NCBI GenBank assembly: GCA_947507875.1
Contig: CANNQP010000004.1
Location: 114,268-178,267, forward strand
Origin: Verrucomicrobiaceae bacterium
GTDB taxonomy: Bacteria > Verrucomicrobiota > Verrucomicrobiia > Verrucomicrobiales > Verrucomicrobiaceae
Direction of reading: 5' to 3'
DNA: 64,000 nt
The number at the start of each line of letters is the position of its first letter. Positions within the stretch are counted from its first letter, which is position 1. The notes under the pieces are model-generated. The model was given only the letters and a program-made list of their open reading frames with translations. It did no database searches and was not told where the DNA came from. A program made the position numbers and the translations under genes. Below, piece by piece: positions 25,946 through 36,449 of the stretch.

Positions 25946-27088
25946 TCATTTGGAATCAAAAAAGGGGATTCCTAGACGCTTCGCCATACGCTGGGGTCGT
26001 CTCAAGGCCTCAGCCATCCGCTGGCCCTCGTCGGCACCACGAAGGTCTTGGCAGTCTGGGTGTGCCTCCGGTGAGTCGATCAATCCCAGATGGTGCAAGA
26101 CATGAGCAGTGCTCTGCTTGTAAGGGGAAGCACTCATGCGCGCATCCAAGCGGAAGACCAAGTCTTCAAACGACTGAAATGCCTCAAAAAGCTTGTAAAC
26201 ACGGGTATCAAAACGGCCTGAGCCGGTCTTGAACTTCTTCTCCACCACATCATCCAGCAGCCACATGTCACGCGCGGCACAAATCAACGGACAGGCACTA
26301 ACCCCTGCCCCGATCAGCAGCGGCAGACCCAGACGAATCGCAGTCGGAATGCCGTAGTCATCCCCACTGTGAGGCGCAAAAGGTAAATTCAGCGCACGGC
26401 ACATCGACGCCCAGTAAAGAAAATGTGGCTCATCCAGAGTGCTGATCTTTCCCCCCACGTACTTCGGATGCATGGCGATCTGATGCAGCAGCCAGGGTTC
26501 ATAAGGCGTGGCCCAAGGGACAAAAGAAGGCTCCAAGGCATGAGCGATGGCCGGATGCGTAATGTGCTCCGCAATGTCAAAGTAGGCATCTCGCCGGGCC
26601 TCTGGCTCCAAGAGGTTCAAAAGCCGAGAAGTCATGATCATGACCTCTGCATTGGTGTGATCTTGAGCGATATCGAGCAAAGGCCAGTAACGCTCGGCCT
26701 TGAACACCTCATCGTTCTGCGCACCGCGGGCAGTCACGCCAGCGATGAATTTGGCATCTGGAAAATCTGACCGAAACCTCCGCAGGACCTCCGCGTAAAG
26801 CTCATCCGAAAGGTCGAAAATGTAACCTGTATCCGCATTCAACACGAAGACCATCTCCACGCCATAATAATCCCCGCACTGCTGCATCCAGCGCACGCTG
26901 CGGGAAAAGCCTTCCCAGTCTGGCTGACCAGCTTTGAAAGGCAGCAGAGTCGCCACACATAGCCGCGCTTTGGTTTGATGATCGACGAGAGCTTCTTCCG
27001 CCGTGTGAGCCCAAATCGTTTCACCCCAACGAGTCGTTGGCTTCAGGTCCTTGGCATCAGCGATGAGGTCGATCATATATGATCGCAT
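25946..27088 (-). CDS. Dihydrodipicolinate synthase-family aldolase-like protein
   Basis: This 380-residue protein looks like a class-I aldolase TIM barrel distantly related to DapA/NanA. The putative Schiff-base Lys lies in KYVGGKISTLDEPHF near residue 214. Preceding stretches (VEMVFVLNADTGYIFDLSDELYAEVLRR and AKFIAGVTARGAQNDEVFKAERYWPLLDIA) resemble the DapA strands. It is about 80 residues longer than DapA and belongs to a sub-group without an obvious biochemical role. Two starts are possible, ATG 27088 and ATG 27076; the second lies inside a 16-bp palindrome. asnS ends 105 bases upstream on the same strand. Confidence 0.7.
   Translation of the reverse strand: MRSYMIDLIADAKDLKPTTRWGETIWAHTAEEALVDHQTKARLCVATLLPFKAGQPDWEGFSRSVRWMQQCGDYYGVEMVFVLNADTGYIFDLSDELYAEVLRRFRSDFPDAKFIAGVTARGAQNDEVFKAERYWPLLDIAQDHTNAEVMIMTSRLLNLLEPEARRDAYFDIAEHITHPAIAHALEPSFVPWATPYEPWLLHQIAMHPKYVGGKISTLDEPHFLYWASMCRALNLPFAPHSGDDYGIPTAIRLGLPLLIGAGVSACPLICAARDMWLLDDVVEKKFKTGSGRFDTRVYKLFEAFQSFEDLVFRLDARMSASPYKQSTAHVLHHLGLIDSPEAHPDCQDLRGADEGQRMAEALRRPQRMAKRLGIPFFDSK
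27070..27085. promoter_or_regulatory. 16-bp perfect palindrome at the start of the aldolase-like gene
   Basis: CGATCATATATGATCG is a perfect palindrome that covers one of the two possible start codons of the aldolase-like gene. It could be an operator for a dimeric repressor, or chance. It is not followed by a T-run, so it is not a terminator. The sequence is seen directly; a regulatory role is inference. Confidence 0.3.
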
Positions 27089-27192
27089 CTACCGTGCAGA
27101 TTAGGCCTGAGCAAGCACCGTTTTACATCATCCCGAAAAGTCGAAAAAACCTACGTCTCGTTGTCGAGCCAATCCATCGGCCCATCTCCGGC

Positions 27193-28554
27193 TCAATAAG
27201 GAGCGTGCCCAGGTGTGCGCGCGAAAGCGACCACGTCGCGGATGTTGCTGACGCCCGTGACAAACATCAAAAGCCGCTCAAATCCCATGCCGTAGCCCGC
27301 ATGAGGAACCGATCCGTAGCGTCGCAGATCCACATACCAGCGGTAGGTCTCTTCATCCAGCCCCTGTGCATTCATCGCCGCTGTCAGCCGATCCAGGCGT
27401 TCTTCACGCTGACTGCCACCGACGATCTCGCCGATGCCTGGCACGAGCAAATCCATGGCAGCGACCGTGCGCTCATCGTCATTTTGTCGCATGTAAAAGG
27501 GCTTGATCGCCTTGGGGTAATTGAAAATCGTGACTGGACCTTGGACGTGTTCTTCAGCCAAAAAACGCTCATGCTCAGTCTGCAGGCCTTCTCCCCAAAC
27601 CACAGGATGCTCAAAGGCACGGCCAGATTTCAAAAGCAATTCCACAGCCTCCGTGTAGCTGATGCGCTCGAAAGGCTTGTCCAGCGTCTGCTGTAGCCTT
27701 GTGATCAAGGCTTTGTCCACGAACTTGTTGAAGAACTCCAGCTCATCAGGGCACTCCATCATCATCGCCTGAACGAGGTAGCGCACATTTTCCTCGGCGA
27801 GAGTCATGTCCGCAGAAAGATCAGAAAAGGCCATCTCGGGCTCAATCATCCAAAACTCAGCTGCGTGGCGTGCCGTGTTGCTGTTCTCAGCGCGGAAGGT
27901 TGGGCCAAAGGTATAAATGTTCCCCAGAGCGCAGGCAAAAGCCTCTCCCTGGAGCTGCCCACTCACCGTCAGGTAAGTCGGACGGCCAAAGAAGTCTTCC
28001 TCAGGCTTTGCCGCAACGTTCAGCTTCTGCGTTGTGACGCGAAACATCTCCCCTGCACCTTCGCAATCACTGCTGGTGATGATCGGCGTATGCACATGGA
28101 AAAAGCCGCGTTCCTGGAAGAAGCGGTGCACCGCAAAAGCCATCTTGCTGCGCACACGGAACACACTACCAAACCAATTCGTGCGAGGCCGCAAATGCGC
28201 GATCGTGCGCAGAAACTCCGGCGTGTGTCCTTTCTTCTGCAAAGGATAGCTGGCGTCCGCCTCCCCAAAAATCTTCACATCAGTCACCTGCAGCTCCCAT
28301 TTTTGACCTTGAGCCGGTGAAGCAATCAAGGCGCCTACCACCTGAACCGAGGCTCCGGTAAGGATGCGGGGAAGAAGTTCCGCACAAGGCAGTCCAGCAT
28401 CCACCACGGCTTGCAGCCCCTTGAAGCAGGAGCCATCAGTTAGTTCGAGAAAGGAGCAGGATTTGGAATCTCTTTTGGTACGGACCCAACCACGAACGGT
28501 GATGGAGGCCCGGGGAGACTCCGAAGCTAGAATCTGGCTGACGGTTTCAAGCAT
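27193..28554 (-). CDS. asnS: Asparaginyl-tRNA synthetase
   Basis: This 453-residue class IIb synthetase charges tRNA-Asn. The N-terminal OB-fold anticodon-binding domain (ITVRGWVRTKRDSKSCSFLELTDGS) is followed by the catalytic core with motif 2 (TFGPTFRAENSNTARHAAEFWMIEPE) and motif 3 (GYGMGFERLLMFVTG). AEFWMIEPE is typical of AsnRS rather than AspRS. The longer frame to 28599 overlaps khpA; ATG 28554 was chosen. It lies 41 bases downstream of khpA on the same strand and is likely cotranscribed with it. Confidence 0.96.
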   Translation of the reverse strand: MLETVSQILASESPRASITVRGWVRTKRDSKSCSFLELTDGSCFKGLQAVVDAGLPCAELLPRILTGASVQVVGALIASPAQGQKWELQVTDVKIFGEADASYPLQKKGHTPEFLRTIAHLRPRTNWFGSVFRVRSKMAFAVHRFFQERGFFHVHTPIITSSDCEGAGEMFRVTTQKLNVAAKPEEDFFGRPTYLTVSGQLQGEAFACALGNIYTFGPTFRAENSNTARHAAEFWMIEPEMAFSDLSADMTLAEENVRYLVQAMMMECPDELEFFNKFVDKALITRLQQTLDKPFERISYTEAVELLLKSGRAFEHPVVWGEGLQTEHERFLAEEHVQGPVTIFNYPKAIKPFYMRQNDDERTVAAMDLLVPGIGEIVGGSQREERLDRLTAAMNAQGLDEETYRWYVDLRRYGSVPHAGYGMGFERLLMFVTGVSNIRDVVAFARTPGHAPY

Positions 28555-28595
28555 GAGACCGAGACAGTGCATGCGTCTTCGTCCCAGGTCAAAGA

Positions 28596-28922
28596 TCAAG
28601 CCTGCCCCGCTGCAATGCGCTCTTCGCGTTCTTTCTCTTGTTCGGGCGATTCCTCGGCCTCCAAGTCACGCGCCGCACCGACTCTCAAGCTGACCTTCAG
28701 GCCGTGCTTCTCCGCCGCCGTGTTCAGCAACGAACGAATGGAACTCGCCGTCATACCATTTTTCCCAATGACATGCCGGACATCCTGAGGAGCCAGCTGG
28801 ATGCGATAAACGATCGCCCCACTTGCATTGCGACCAACAGCGATGCTGGCCTGCTGAGGATGGTCGATCAGATTGGCGACCACGTAGGCAAGAAATTCGC
28901 GGAGGGCTTCAGGAGCATCCAT
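28596..28922 (-). CDS. khpA: KH-domain RNA-binding protein KhpA
   Basis: This 108-residue protein matches KhpA (YlqC): a short N-terminus (APEALREFLAYVVANLIDHPQQASI), then a single KH domain with RIQLAPQDVRHVIGKNGMTASSIRSLLN, where G-K-N-G is the RNA-binding GxxG loop. A Glu-rich tail follows. It is a small RNA-binding protein acting in RNA and envelope regulation. An N-terminal extension in the same frame (to 28976) reads through the terminator hairpin and is unlikely. It lies 86 bases after rpsP. Confidence 0.9.
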   Translation of the reverse strand: MDAPEALREFLAYVVANLIDHPQQASIAVGRNASGAIVYRIQLAPQDVRHVIGKNGMTASSIRSLLNTAAEKHGLKVSLRVGAARDLEAEESPEQEKEREERIAAGQA

Positions 28923-28944
28923 GAGCAGAGTGGGATAAGAACGC

Positions 28945-28987
28945 AGACAAAGAAAAGCCGCCGGTGGAATCGTCAACCGGCGGCTTC
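28945..28987 (-). terminator. Intrinsic terminator after rpsP
   Basis: An 11-bp perfect inverted repeat (AAGCCGCCGGT at 28955-28965, ACCGGCGGCTT at 28976-28986, loop of 10) is followed on the minus strand by TTCTTT. It lies between rpsP and khpA and would end most rpsP transcripts, so khpA-asnS may depend on readthrough or a separate promoter. Confidence 0.8.
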
Positions 28988-29007
28988 AAAAAATGAAACA
29001 GACAAAC

Positions 29008-29259
29008 TTACTTCGCGGCAGCGACCCTAGCTTTTTTGATCAAGCTTTTCACCGTGTCCGTTGGCTGGGCTCCTTTGGAGATCCAGGCGTCCACTTTGGC
29101 GAGATCGAGCTGTGCGTTGCCTTTCTCCACAGCAGGATCATAACTGCCAAGGATTTCAAGGAAACGGCCATCGCGCTTAAAGCGCTTGTCAGCAGCCACA
29201 ACACGATAGACGCGATGCCCGTGGGCACCTTCTTGACGGAGACGAAGAACAACAGCCAT
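29008..29259 (-). CDS. rpsP: 30S ribosomal protein S16
   Basis: The 83-residue protein is bS16: MAVVLRLRQEGAHGHRVYRVVAADKRFKRDGRFLEILGSYDPA at the N-terminus and VDAWISKGAQPTDTVKSLIKKA near the end are characteristic. It is a small-subunit assembly protein. It is followed by a strong terminator and then khpA, an order common in bacteria (rpsP next to the KH protein). Confidence 0.96.
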   Translation of the reverse strand: MAVVLRLRQEGAHGHRVYRVVAADKRFKRDGRFLEILGSYDPAVEKGNAQLDLAKVDAWISKGAQPTDTVKSLIKKARVAAAK

Positions 29260-29400
29260 GTTAAAATCTTAATGGAATTCGAGGGCAGGGAGAGTGGGAG
29301 TGAAATGCGTGAAATCAAGCCGTATTTCAGGGATTTTCAGAATTGCTGCAGCAGAGCCGCGGCCGTCTGATCTGAAACATGACTCTCCCAAGAGAGAGAT

Positions 29401-29598
29401 TTACTCAGCAGCGGGGGCTGAGATTTCCGCTGGCTTGGCTGCTTTTTTAGCAGGGGCTTTTTTAGCGACTTTGCGGGCGACCTTAGGCAGGCTTGCAGCA
29501 GCTTTGCGGATGGCACCTGACTTAGCCAACGCCTTCTTGCGGGCGATGTAGGCTTTGCGGCGACGACGTTTGATGATTTTATTGAGCTGCTGTCCCAT
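29401..29598 (-). CDS. Small basic Lys/Arg/Ala-rich protein
   Basis: This 65-residue protein begins MGQQLNKIIKRRRRKAYIARKKA and continues as an Ala/Lys-rich, disordered tail (KKAPAKKAAKPAE). It is strongly basic and fits a ribosome- or RNA-associated role, especially as it lies 141 bases before rpsP on the same strand and next to prfB. I recognise no named family; bS21-like function is a guess from charge and size. Confidence 0.7.
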   Translation of the reverse strand: MGQQLNKIIKRRRRKAYIARKKALAKSGAIRKAAASLPKVARKVAKKAPAKKAAKPAEISAPAAE

Positions 29599-29743
29599 GT
29601 CGGAGGAGTTTTGGTTGCGGGTTGATTTTGTGAAAAGTGGGCCAGCAGAGTGACACCTTCCTGTGGCGAATCAAGAGCGGATTCACGCCCATGACTTTTC
29701 TCTCCTTGCATCCCCCGAACGGCTGTTCTAATCGACCCCTCTC

Positions 29744-30893
29744 ATGGAAACGACCCAAAAGTCCGTCCTGACCGACCTCCAGGCGTTCGACGTGGCGAGC
29801 CTTAAAGGCCGCCTGATCGAGCTCCGGAGGTATCTTTGACGTGCCTAAATTAACCGAAGAGCTCAATGCCCTTGAGCACAAAATGACGGCCCCAGGCTTC
29901 TGGGACAGTCAGAATGCCGCCAAAAAGGTCATCGACCGCGCCAACATCATCAAGAAACAGATCGAGCCGCTCGGCGGCCTCGAGCAGCGGGTGGAAGAAT
30001 TTCCTGTCCTCGTCGAACTCGCCAAAGAGCAGGGTGACGTGCAGAGCATCAAGGAAGTCGAAGCCGAGTTTGCCAACATCGAAAAAGCCATCGCCCGTTA
30101 CGAATTGGACTTGTTGCTCTCTGGTCCGCTGGATCGAGGCAGCGCCTTCATGACCATTCATGCGGGCGCGGGTGGCACCGAGGCCTGCGACTGGGCTGAC
30201 ATGCTCATGCGCATGTATGTGCGCTGGGCAGAGCGCCACGGCTGCAAGGTGCAAATCATCGACCACCAGGAAGGCGATGATGTCGGCACGCGCTCCGCTA
30301 CCCTCGAAATTCAGGGAGAAAATGCCTTCGGCTTTTTGAAGTGTGAGCGTGGCGTGCATCGCCTCGTGCGCATTTCCCCCTTTGATGCAGCGAAGAAGCG
30401 TCACACCTCCTTTGCTTCGATTGATGTCACCCCTGACAACGAAGAGGACATCAACATCGAAATTCGCGATGAAGATCTGAAGGTGGATACCTATCGCTCT
30501 GGCGGCAAAGGCGGACAAAACGTCAACAAGGTGGAGACCGCCGTGCGCATCACTCACGTTCCGAGCGGCGTGATTGTGGCCTGCCAGGTCGAACGCAGTC
30601 AGCCCAAGAACCGAGCCAAAGCGCTGTCCATGCTCAAGGCCAAGCTTTACCAAATCGAGGAAGACAAACGACAGGCGGAAGTGGCGCGCCAGTACGGCGA
30701 AAAAATGGACATCGGCTGGGGTAGCCAGATCCGCAGTTATGTCTTTCAGCCATATCAGATGGTGAAAGACCTGCGCACTGGAGAAAAAACCAGCGACATC
30801 TCTGGCGTCATGGACGGCGATCTCGATGCTTTCATTGAGGCAAAACTGCGCGGCAAAAAAGCCGGTGACGCCGACCTGGATGATGAGGACTGA
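29744..30893 (+). CDS. prfB: Peptide chain release factor 2 (programmed +1 frameshift)
   Basis: RF2 terminates translation at UGA and UAA. The gene is split: a first frame of 31 codons runs from ATG 29744 to an in-frame TGA at 29837, and the second runs from 29838 to 30893. Joined by a +1 shift, the product is 382 aa with VRISPFDAAKKRHTSFASI and the GGQ motif in RSGGKGGQNVNKVETAVR. The shift site has the standard parts: an SD-like GGAGG (29826-29830), then TAT-CTT-TGA-C. A scan of single frames would wrongly start at GTG 29841. An SPF-type stop-recognition loop (SPF in RISPFD) is present. cysS follows by 24 bases. Confidence 0.95.
29826..29840 (+). promoter_or_regulatory. prfB: Programmed +1 frameshift site of prfB
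   Basis: The site reads GGAGG-TAT-CTT-TGA-C. The SD-like GGAGG lies just ahead of the slippery CTT-TGA, the standard arrangement in bacterial prfB. When RF2 is scarce the ribosome shifts +1 at CTT-T and continues into the second frame, so RF2 controls its own synthesis. Confidence 0.93.
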
Positions 30894-30917
30894 GCCCGTT
30901 TCGCAGATTGAACTGAC

Positions 30918-32330
30918 ATGCCCCTGACCCTGCACGACACCCTGAGCCGAAAGCCGAAAGCCATCCTTCCCATGGACGGGCAAACGCTGCGTTTTTATTG
31001 CTGCGGGCCCACCGTCTATGGCCCAGCTCACATTGGAAACTTCCGCACTTTCGTGGCACAAGATGTGTTCCGACGTGTCGTCGAAAAAGGTGGCACCCCC
31101 ACACGTCACATTCGCAACCTCACGGATGTGGATGACAAGACCATCCGTGATTCCCAAAAGGCGGGTCAATCCCTGATCGATTTCACTCGCTTCTGGACCC
31201 AAAAATTCCACGCGGATTGCCAGTCCCTGAACCTCCTGCCACCGCATGTCGAGCCCAGCGCCGTCGCTCACATTCCGCATCAGATTCGGATGATCGAGAC
31301 ACTGATCGAAAGGGGGCATGCCTACGCCGCCGCTGACGGCAGCGTTTATTTCAAAGTCGCCTCCTTTGCTGATTACGGCCGTCTTTCTCACTTGGAAGAT
31401 CGTGAACTCAAGCTCGGTGCCTCCGCAACGGCTGGCGCCGTGGATCACGATGAGTACGAAAAGGATTCACTGGCTGACTTTGCCCTCTGGAAGGCGCGCC
31501 GCTCCGAAGATGGCCCAAACTACTGGCCCAGCCCCTGGGGTGAAGGTCGGCCTGGCTGGCATCTCGAATGCAGTGCCATGGCGCTGGAGTATTTGGGCGA
31601 AGATTTCGATGTCCACAGCGGTGGCATTGACCTGATCTTCCCTCATCATGAAAACGAGATCGCGCAGAGTTGCTGCTCCACGCATGGTCACTTCGCGCGT
31701 CACTGGTTCCATGTCACGCACCTGATGGTGGATGGTGGCAAAATGAGCAAAAGCCTGGGCAATCTTTACACACTGTCCGATCTGGAAAAGCGTGGCTACA
31801 GCGCGGCTGAAGTTCGCTACGTCTTGATCAGCGGGCATTACCGAGCTCCGCTGAACTTTACCTTTCACTCCCTGGATGCGGCACGGCAAGCACTGCAAAA
31901 GCTGGCTAAGTTTGACAAAGCCCTGCAAGAACGCGGCTGCCCTGCCCTGCCCACCACTCAAGGCCGATCGCCAGGACCTTTCGCCGACGCTTGGGAAATC
32001 CTGAACGATGACCTCAACGTGCCAGGTGCCTTGGGTTCCATCTTTGCCACGCTGAACAAAACCAAACCGGCTAGCTTATCGCTGGATGAAGCACAGGCCG
32101 TGCATTCTGGATTGCACTTCATGCTGGAGTCCCTGGGACTGAAGCTGCCTACACTCAGCCAAGACACGGCAGCCGAGATTCCGGCCGAGATCGCCGATCT
32201 GGCTGAACGCCGCTGGCTGGCAAAGAATGCCAAGGATTGGCCCACCGCAGATAGCCTGAGAAAAGAGCTAGAGAGCCTCGGATGGCTGATCAAAGACAAC
32301 AAAGACGGCTATCAAATCCTGCCGAAGTGA
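30918..32330 (+). CDS. cysS: Cysteinyl-tRNA synthetase
   Basis: This 470-residue class Ia synthetase charges tRNA-Cys. The HIGH-type motif is PAHIGNFR, with the zinc-binding Cys in [16 protein letters not shown]; further zinc ligands lie at [10 protein letters not shown] and HHENEIAQ. The KMSKS motif is [10 protein letters not shown]. The C-terminal part ([15 protein letters not shown]...) matches the helical anticodon region. Length is normal. It starts 24 bases after prfB and may be cotranscribed with it. Confidence 0.96.
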   Translation: MPLTLHDTLSRKPKAILPMDGQTLRFYCCGPTVYGPAHIGNFRTFVAQDVFRRVVEKGGTPTRHIRNLTDVDDKTIRDSQKAGQSLIDFTRFWTQKFHADCQSLNLLPPHVEPSAVAHIPHQIRMIETLIERGHAYAAADGSVYFKVASFADYGRLSHLEDRELKLGASATAGAVDHDEYEKDSLADFALWKARRSEDGPNYWPSPWGEGRPGWHLECSAMALEYLGEDFDVHSGGIDLIFPHHENEIAQSCCSTHGHFARHWFHVTHLMVDGGKMSKSLGNLYTLSDLEKRGYSAAEVRYVLISGHYRAPLNFTFHSLDAARQALQKLAKFDKALQERGCPALPTTQGRSPGPFADAWEILNDDLNVPGALGSIFATLNKTKPASLSLDEAQAVHSGLHFMLESLGLKLPTLSQDTAAEIPAEIADLAERRWLAKNAKDWPTADSLRKELESLGWLIKDNKDGYQILPK

Positions 32331-32477
32331 GTTGCACGGGCAGAGGGTTCAATCGGTGGATCCCGTTTTTGCGTGAACGATTCAACGAAGACAACCGTAC
32401 TGGAAACGAATCTGCACGCTGCTAGCCCCGCTACGGCCTCAGAACTCACGAACCCAACCCACAAACCACACACACCC

Positions 32478-32861
32478 ATGAAGAAACTCCTCGCCCTCGC
32501 GCTCTCCCTCGTCGCAGCATCCGGCTTCGCAGCTGAGTATCCAGATATCAGCATCGCTGATCTGAAGACTGCCATCGCAGAGAAGAAAGTCACCGTCATC
32601 GACGTCAATGGCTCCTCTTCTTATGCCTCGGCTCACGTGCCAGGCGCGATCGACTTCGCCTCCAAAGGCGCTGAACTCGCCAGCGTCCTTCCTGCTGACA
32701 AAAACGCGCTCGTCGTCGCTTACTGCGGTGGCCCAAGCTGCTCCGCCTACAAAAGAGCCGCTAACAAGGCTGCTGAACTGGGCTACACCAACGTGAAGCA
32801 CCTCTCCGCTGGCATCTCCGGCTGGAAGAAGGCTGGTGAAACCACCGAAGCTGCGAAGTAA
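32478..32861 (+). CDS. Exported single-domain rhodanese-like protein
   Basis: This 127-residue protein has a signal peptide (MKKLLALALSLVAASGFA, cleaved about residue 19) and one rhodanese domain: VTVIDVNGSSSYASAHVPGAIDFA, then VVAYCGGPSCSAYKRAANKA with the active-site Cys83, then GYTNVKHLSAGISGWKKAG. It is expected in the periplasm as a sulfurtransferase or thiol carrier. An upstream in-frame extension to 32373 lacks a signal peptide start; ATG 32478 was chosen. A clear terminator lies after it. Confidence 0.88.
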   Translation: MKKLLALALSLVAASGFAAEYPDISIADLKTAIAEKKVTVIDVNGSSSYASAHVPGAIDFASKGAELASVLPADKNALVVAYCGGPSCSAYKRAANKAAELGYTNVKHLSAGISGWKKAGETTEAAK

Positions 32862-32876
32862 TTTCATCCGTCACGA

Positions 32877-32915
32877 AGCCGGGATGCTGGACAAGTTCCA
32901 CATCCCGGCTTTTTC
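32877..32915 (+). terminator. Intrinsic terminator after the rhodanese gene
   Basis: A 10-bp perfect inverted repeat (AGCCGGGATG at 32877-32886 and CATCCCGGCT at 32901-32910, loop of 14) is followed by TTTTCTTT. It separates the rhodanese gene from the HMA-like gene. Confidence 0.82.
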
Positions 32916-32938
32916 TTTCAACGTAACGCTCGTTCACC

Positions 32939-33262
32939 ATGAAACTTCTCCTGCCTTCCCTCTTCCTCTCCTTCACCCTTGCCTCCCTGAACGCCGCAGA
33001 TGAAGCCAAAACCGTCACCTATGAAGGTAAAATCGCCGGGGTGGTCTGCGCGTCCTGCAAAGAACACGTCGCTGGAGCGCTGAAACAAAAGTTGCCCGAG
33101 GTGATCAGCGTGGACGTGAAGCCTGGAGAAAGTCCAGATGCCGAGGAGAAAAAACTGATCATCGTCGCCAGCAGCGGCACGATCACCAAAGAAACAGCGA
33201 CCGAAGCGCTTGGCACCTACGCCAAGAACTACACGATCAAGAGCTTGGAAAAGAAAAACTGA
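32939..33262 (+). CDS. Exported heavy-metal-associated (HMA-like) domain protein
   Basis: This 107-residue protein has a signal peptide (MKLLLPSLFLSFTLASLNAA) and an HMA/CopZ-like domain (YEGKIAGVVCASCKEHVAGALKQKLPEVISVDV...KKLIIVASSG), where C37 and C40 form a Cys-x-x-Cys metal site. The exact MxCxxC of CopZ is absent (GVVCASC). It is probably a periplasmic copper or other soft-metal binder, in tandem with the exported rhodanese. Both are secreted and Cys-containing, but a shared pathway is not shown. Confidence 0.8.
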   Translation: MKLLLPSLFLSFTLASLNAADEAKTVTYEGKIAGVVCASCKEHVAGALKQKLPEVISVDVKPGESPDAEEKKLIIVASSGTITKETATEALGTYAKNYTIKSLEKKN

Positions 33263-33299
33263 AGCTCTAGCTGAGCACGCCAAATCCTTCTCCATTCAT

Positions 33300-33342
33300 G
33301 AGTTCCGAAGCTTCCAGTCACCTGGAACTTCGGAACTCTTCG
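33300..33342. terminator. Bidirectional terminator between the HMA-like gene and leuS
   Basis: A long hairpin: GAGTTCCGAAG (33300-33310) with CTTCGGAACTC (33328-33338), and inside it TTCCAG (33312-33317) with CTGGAA (33322-33327). It lies between convergent genes and is followed by short T-rich ends, so it may terminate from both sides. Confidence 0.7.
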
Positions 33343-33370
33343 TTTCTAGACTTGCGCTGGGAATGTAAGC

Positions 33371-35938
<2,568 letters not shown>

Positions 35939-36093
35939 AGGGGGGCGGAAGAAGGCGAGATGGGCCTGAGTGCCAAGCCAAAAAATGACCGCGCGTCGGA
36001 AAGCCGAAGCTGCCGAGTTCTTTCAAGCTCATGCTTTTTTTGCTAAATTTCAGCGCTTGCCACTTCTCCAGCCAGTCCCTAGCCTCCGCGCCC

Positions 36094-36405
36094 ATGTCCA
36101 CCCCCGAAAAAACCGTGAACTGGGACGCTCTCGAAGCGAAGCCCGAATTCCGCAGCCTTCTCAGCCGCAAGGCACGCTTCATCGTCAGCGCCACGGTGTT
36201 CTTCATGGCCTATTACCTGTCGCTGCCCGTGCTCGTGGGATGGTTTCCTGACCTGATGAAAACCCAGATTTTGGGCAAGGTGAACATCGCCTATGTCTTT
36301 GCATTGTCCCAGTTCCTCATGGCCTGGATCATCGCCTTCATCTACGTGCGCAAGGCAGCCACGTGGGACAAAGAGGCTGCGGCAGTTATCCAAGATCACG
36401 AATAA
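36094..36405 (+). CDS. DUF485 membrane protein (YjcH-like)
   Basis: This 103-residue protein has two transmembrane helices in the DUF485 pattern (FIVSATVFFMAYYLSLPVLVGWF and NIAYVFALSQFLMAWIIAFIYVRKA). DUF485 proteins such as E. coli YjcH are usually encoded just before acetate/solute permease actP, as here (44-base gap). It probably assists the permease in the inner membrane. ATG 36094 was chosen over upstream starts that would place it in the leuS promoter area. Confidence 0.88.
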   Translation: MSTPEKTVNWDALEAKPEFRSLLSRKARFIVSATVFFMAYYLSLPVLVGWFPDLMKTQILGKVNIAYVFALSQFLMAWIIAFIYVRKAATWDKEAAAVIQDHE

Positions 36406-36449
36406 TCCGCCGCTTTTGCTTCAGCTTTTAGCCTTCCTCCTTTTCTCTC

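Noticed and set aside
29850..31448. 532-residue minus-strand frame over prfB and cysS
   Set aside because: Antisense to two well-supported genes; no motifs.
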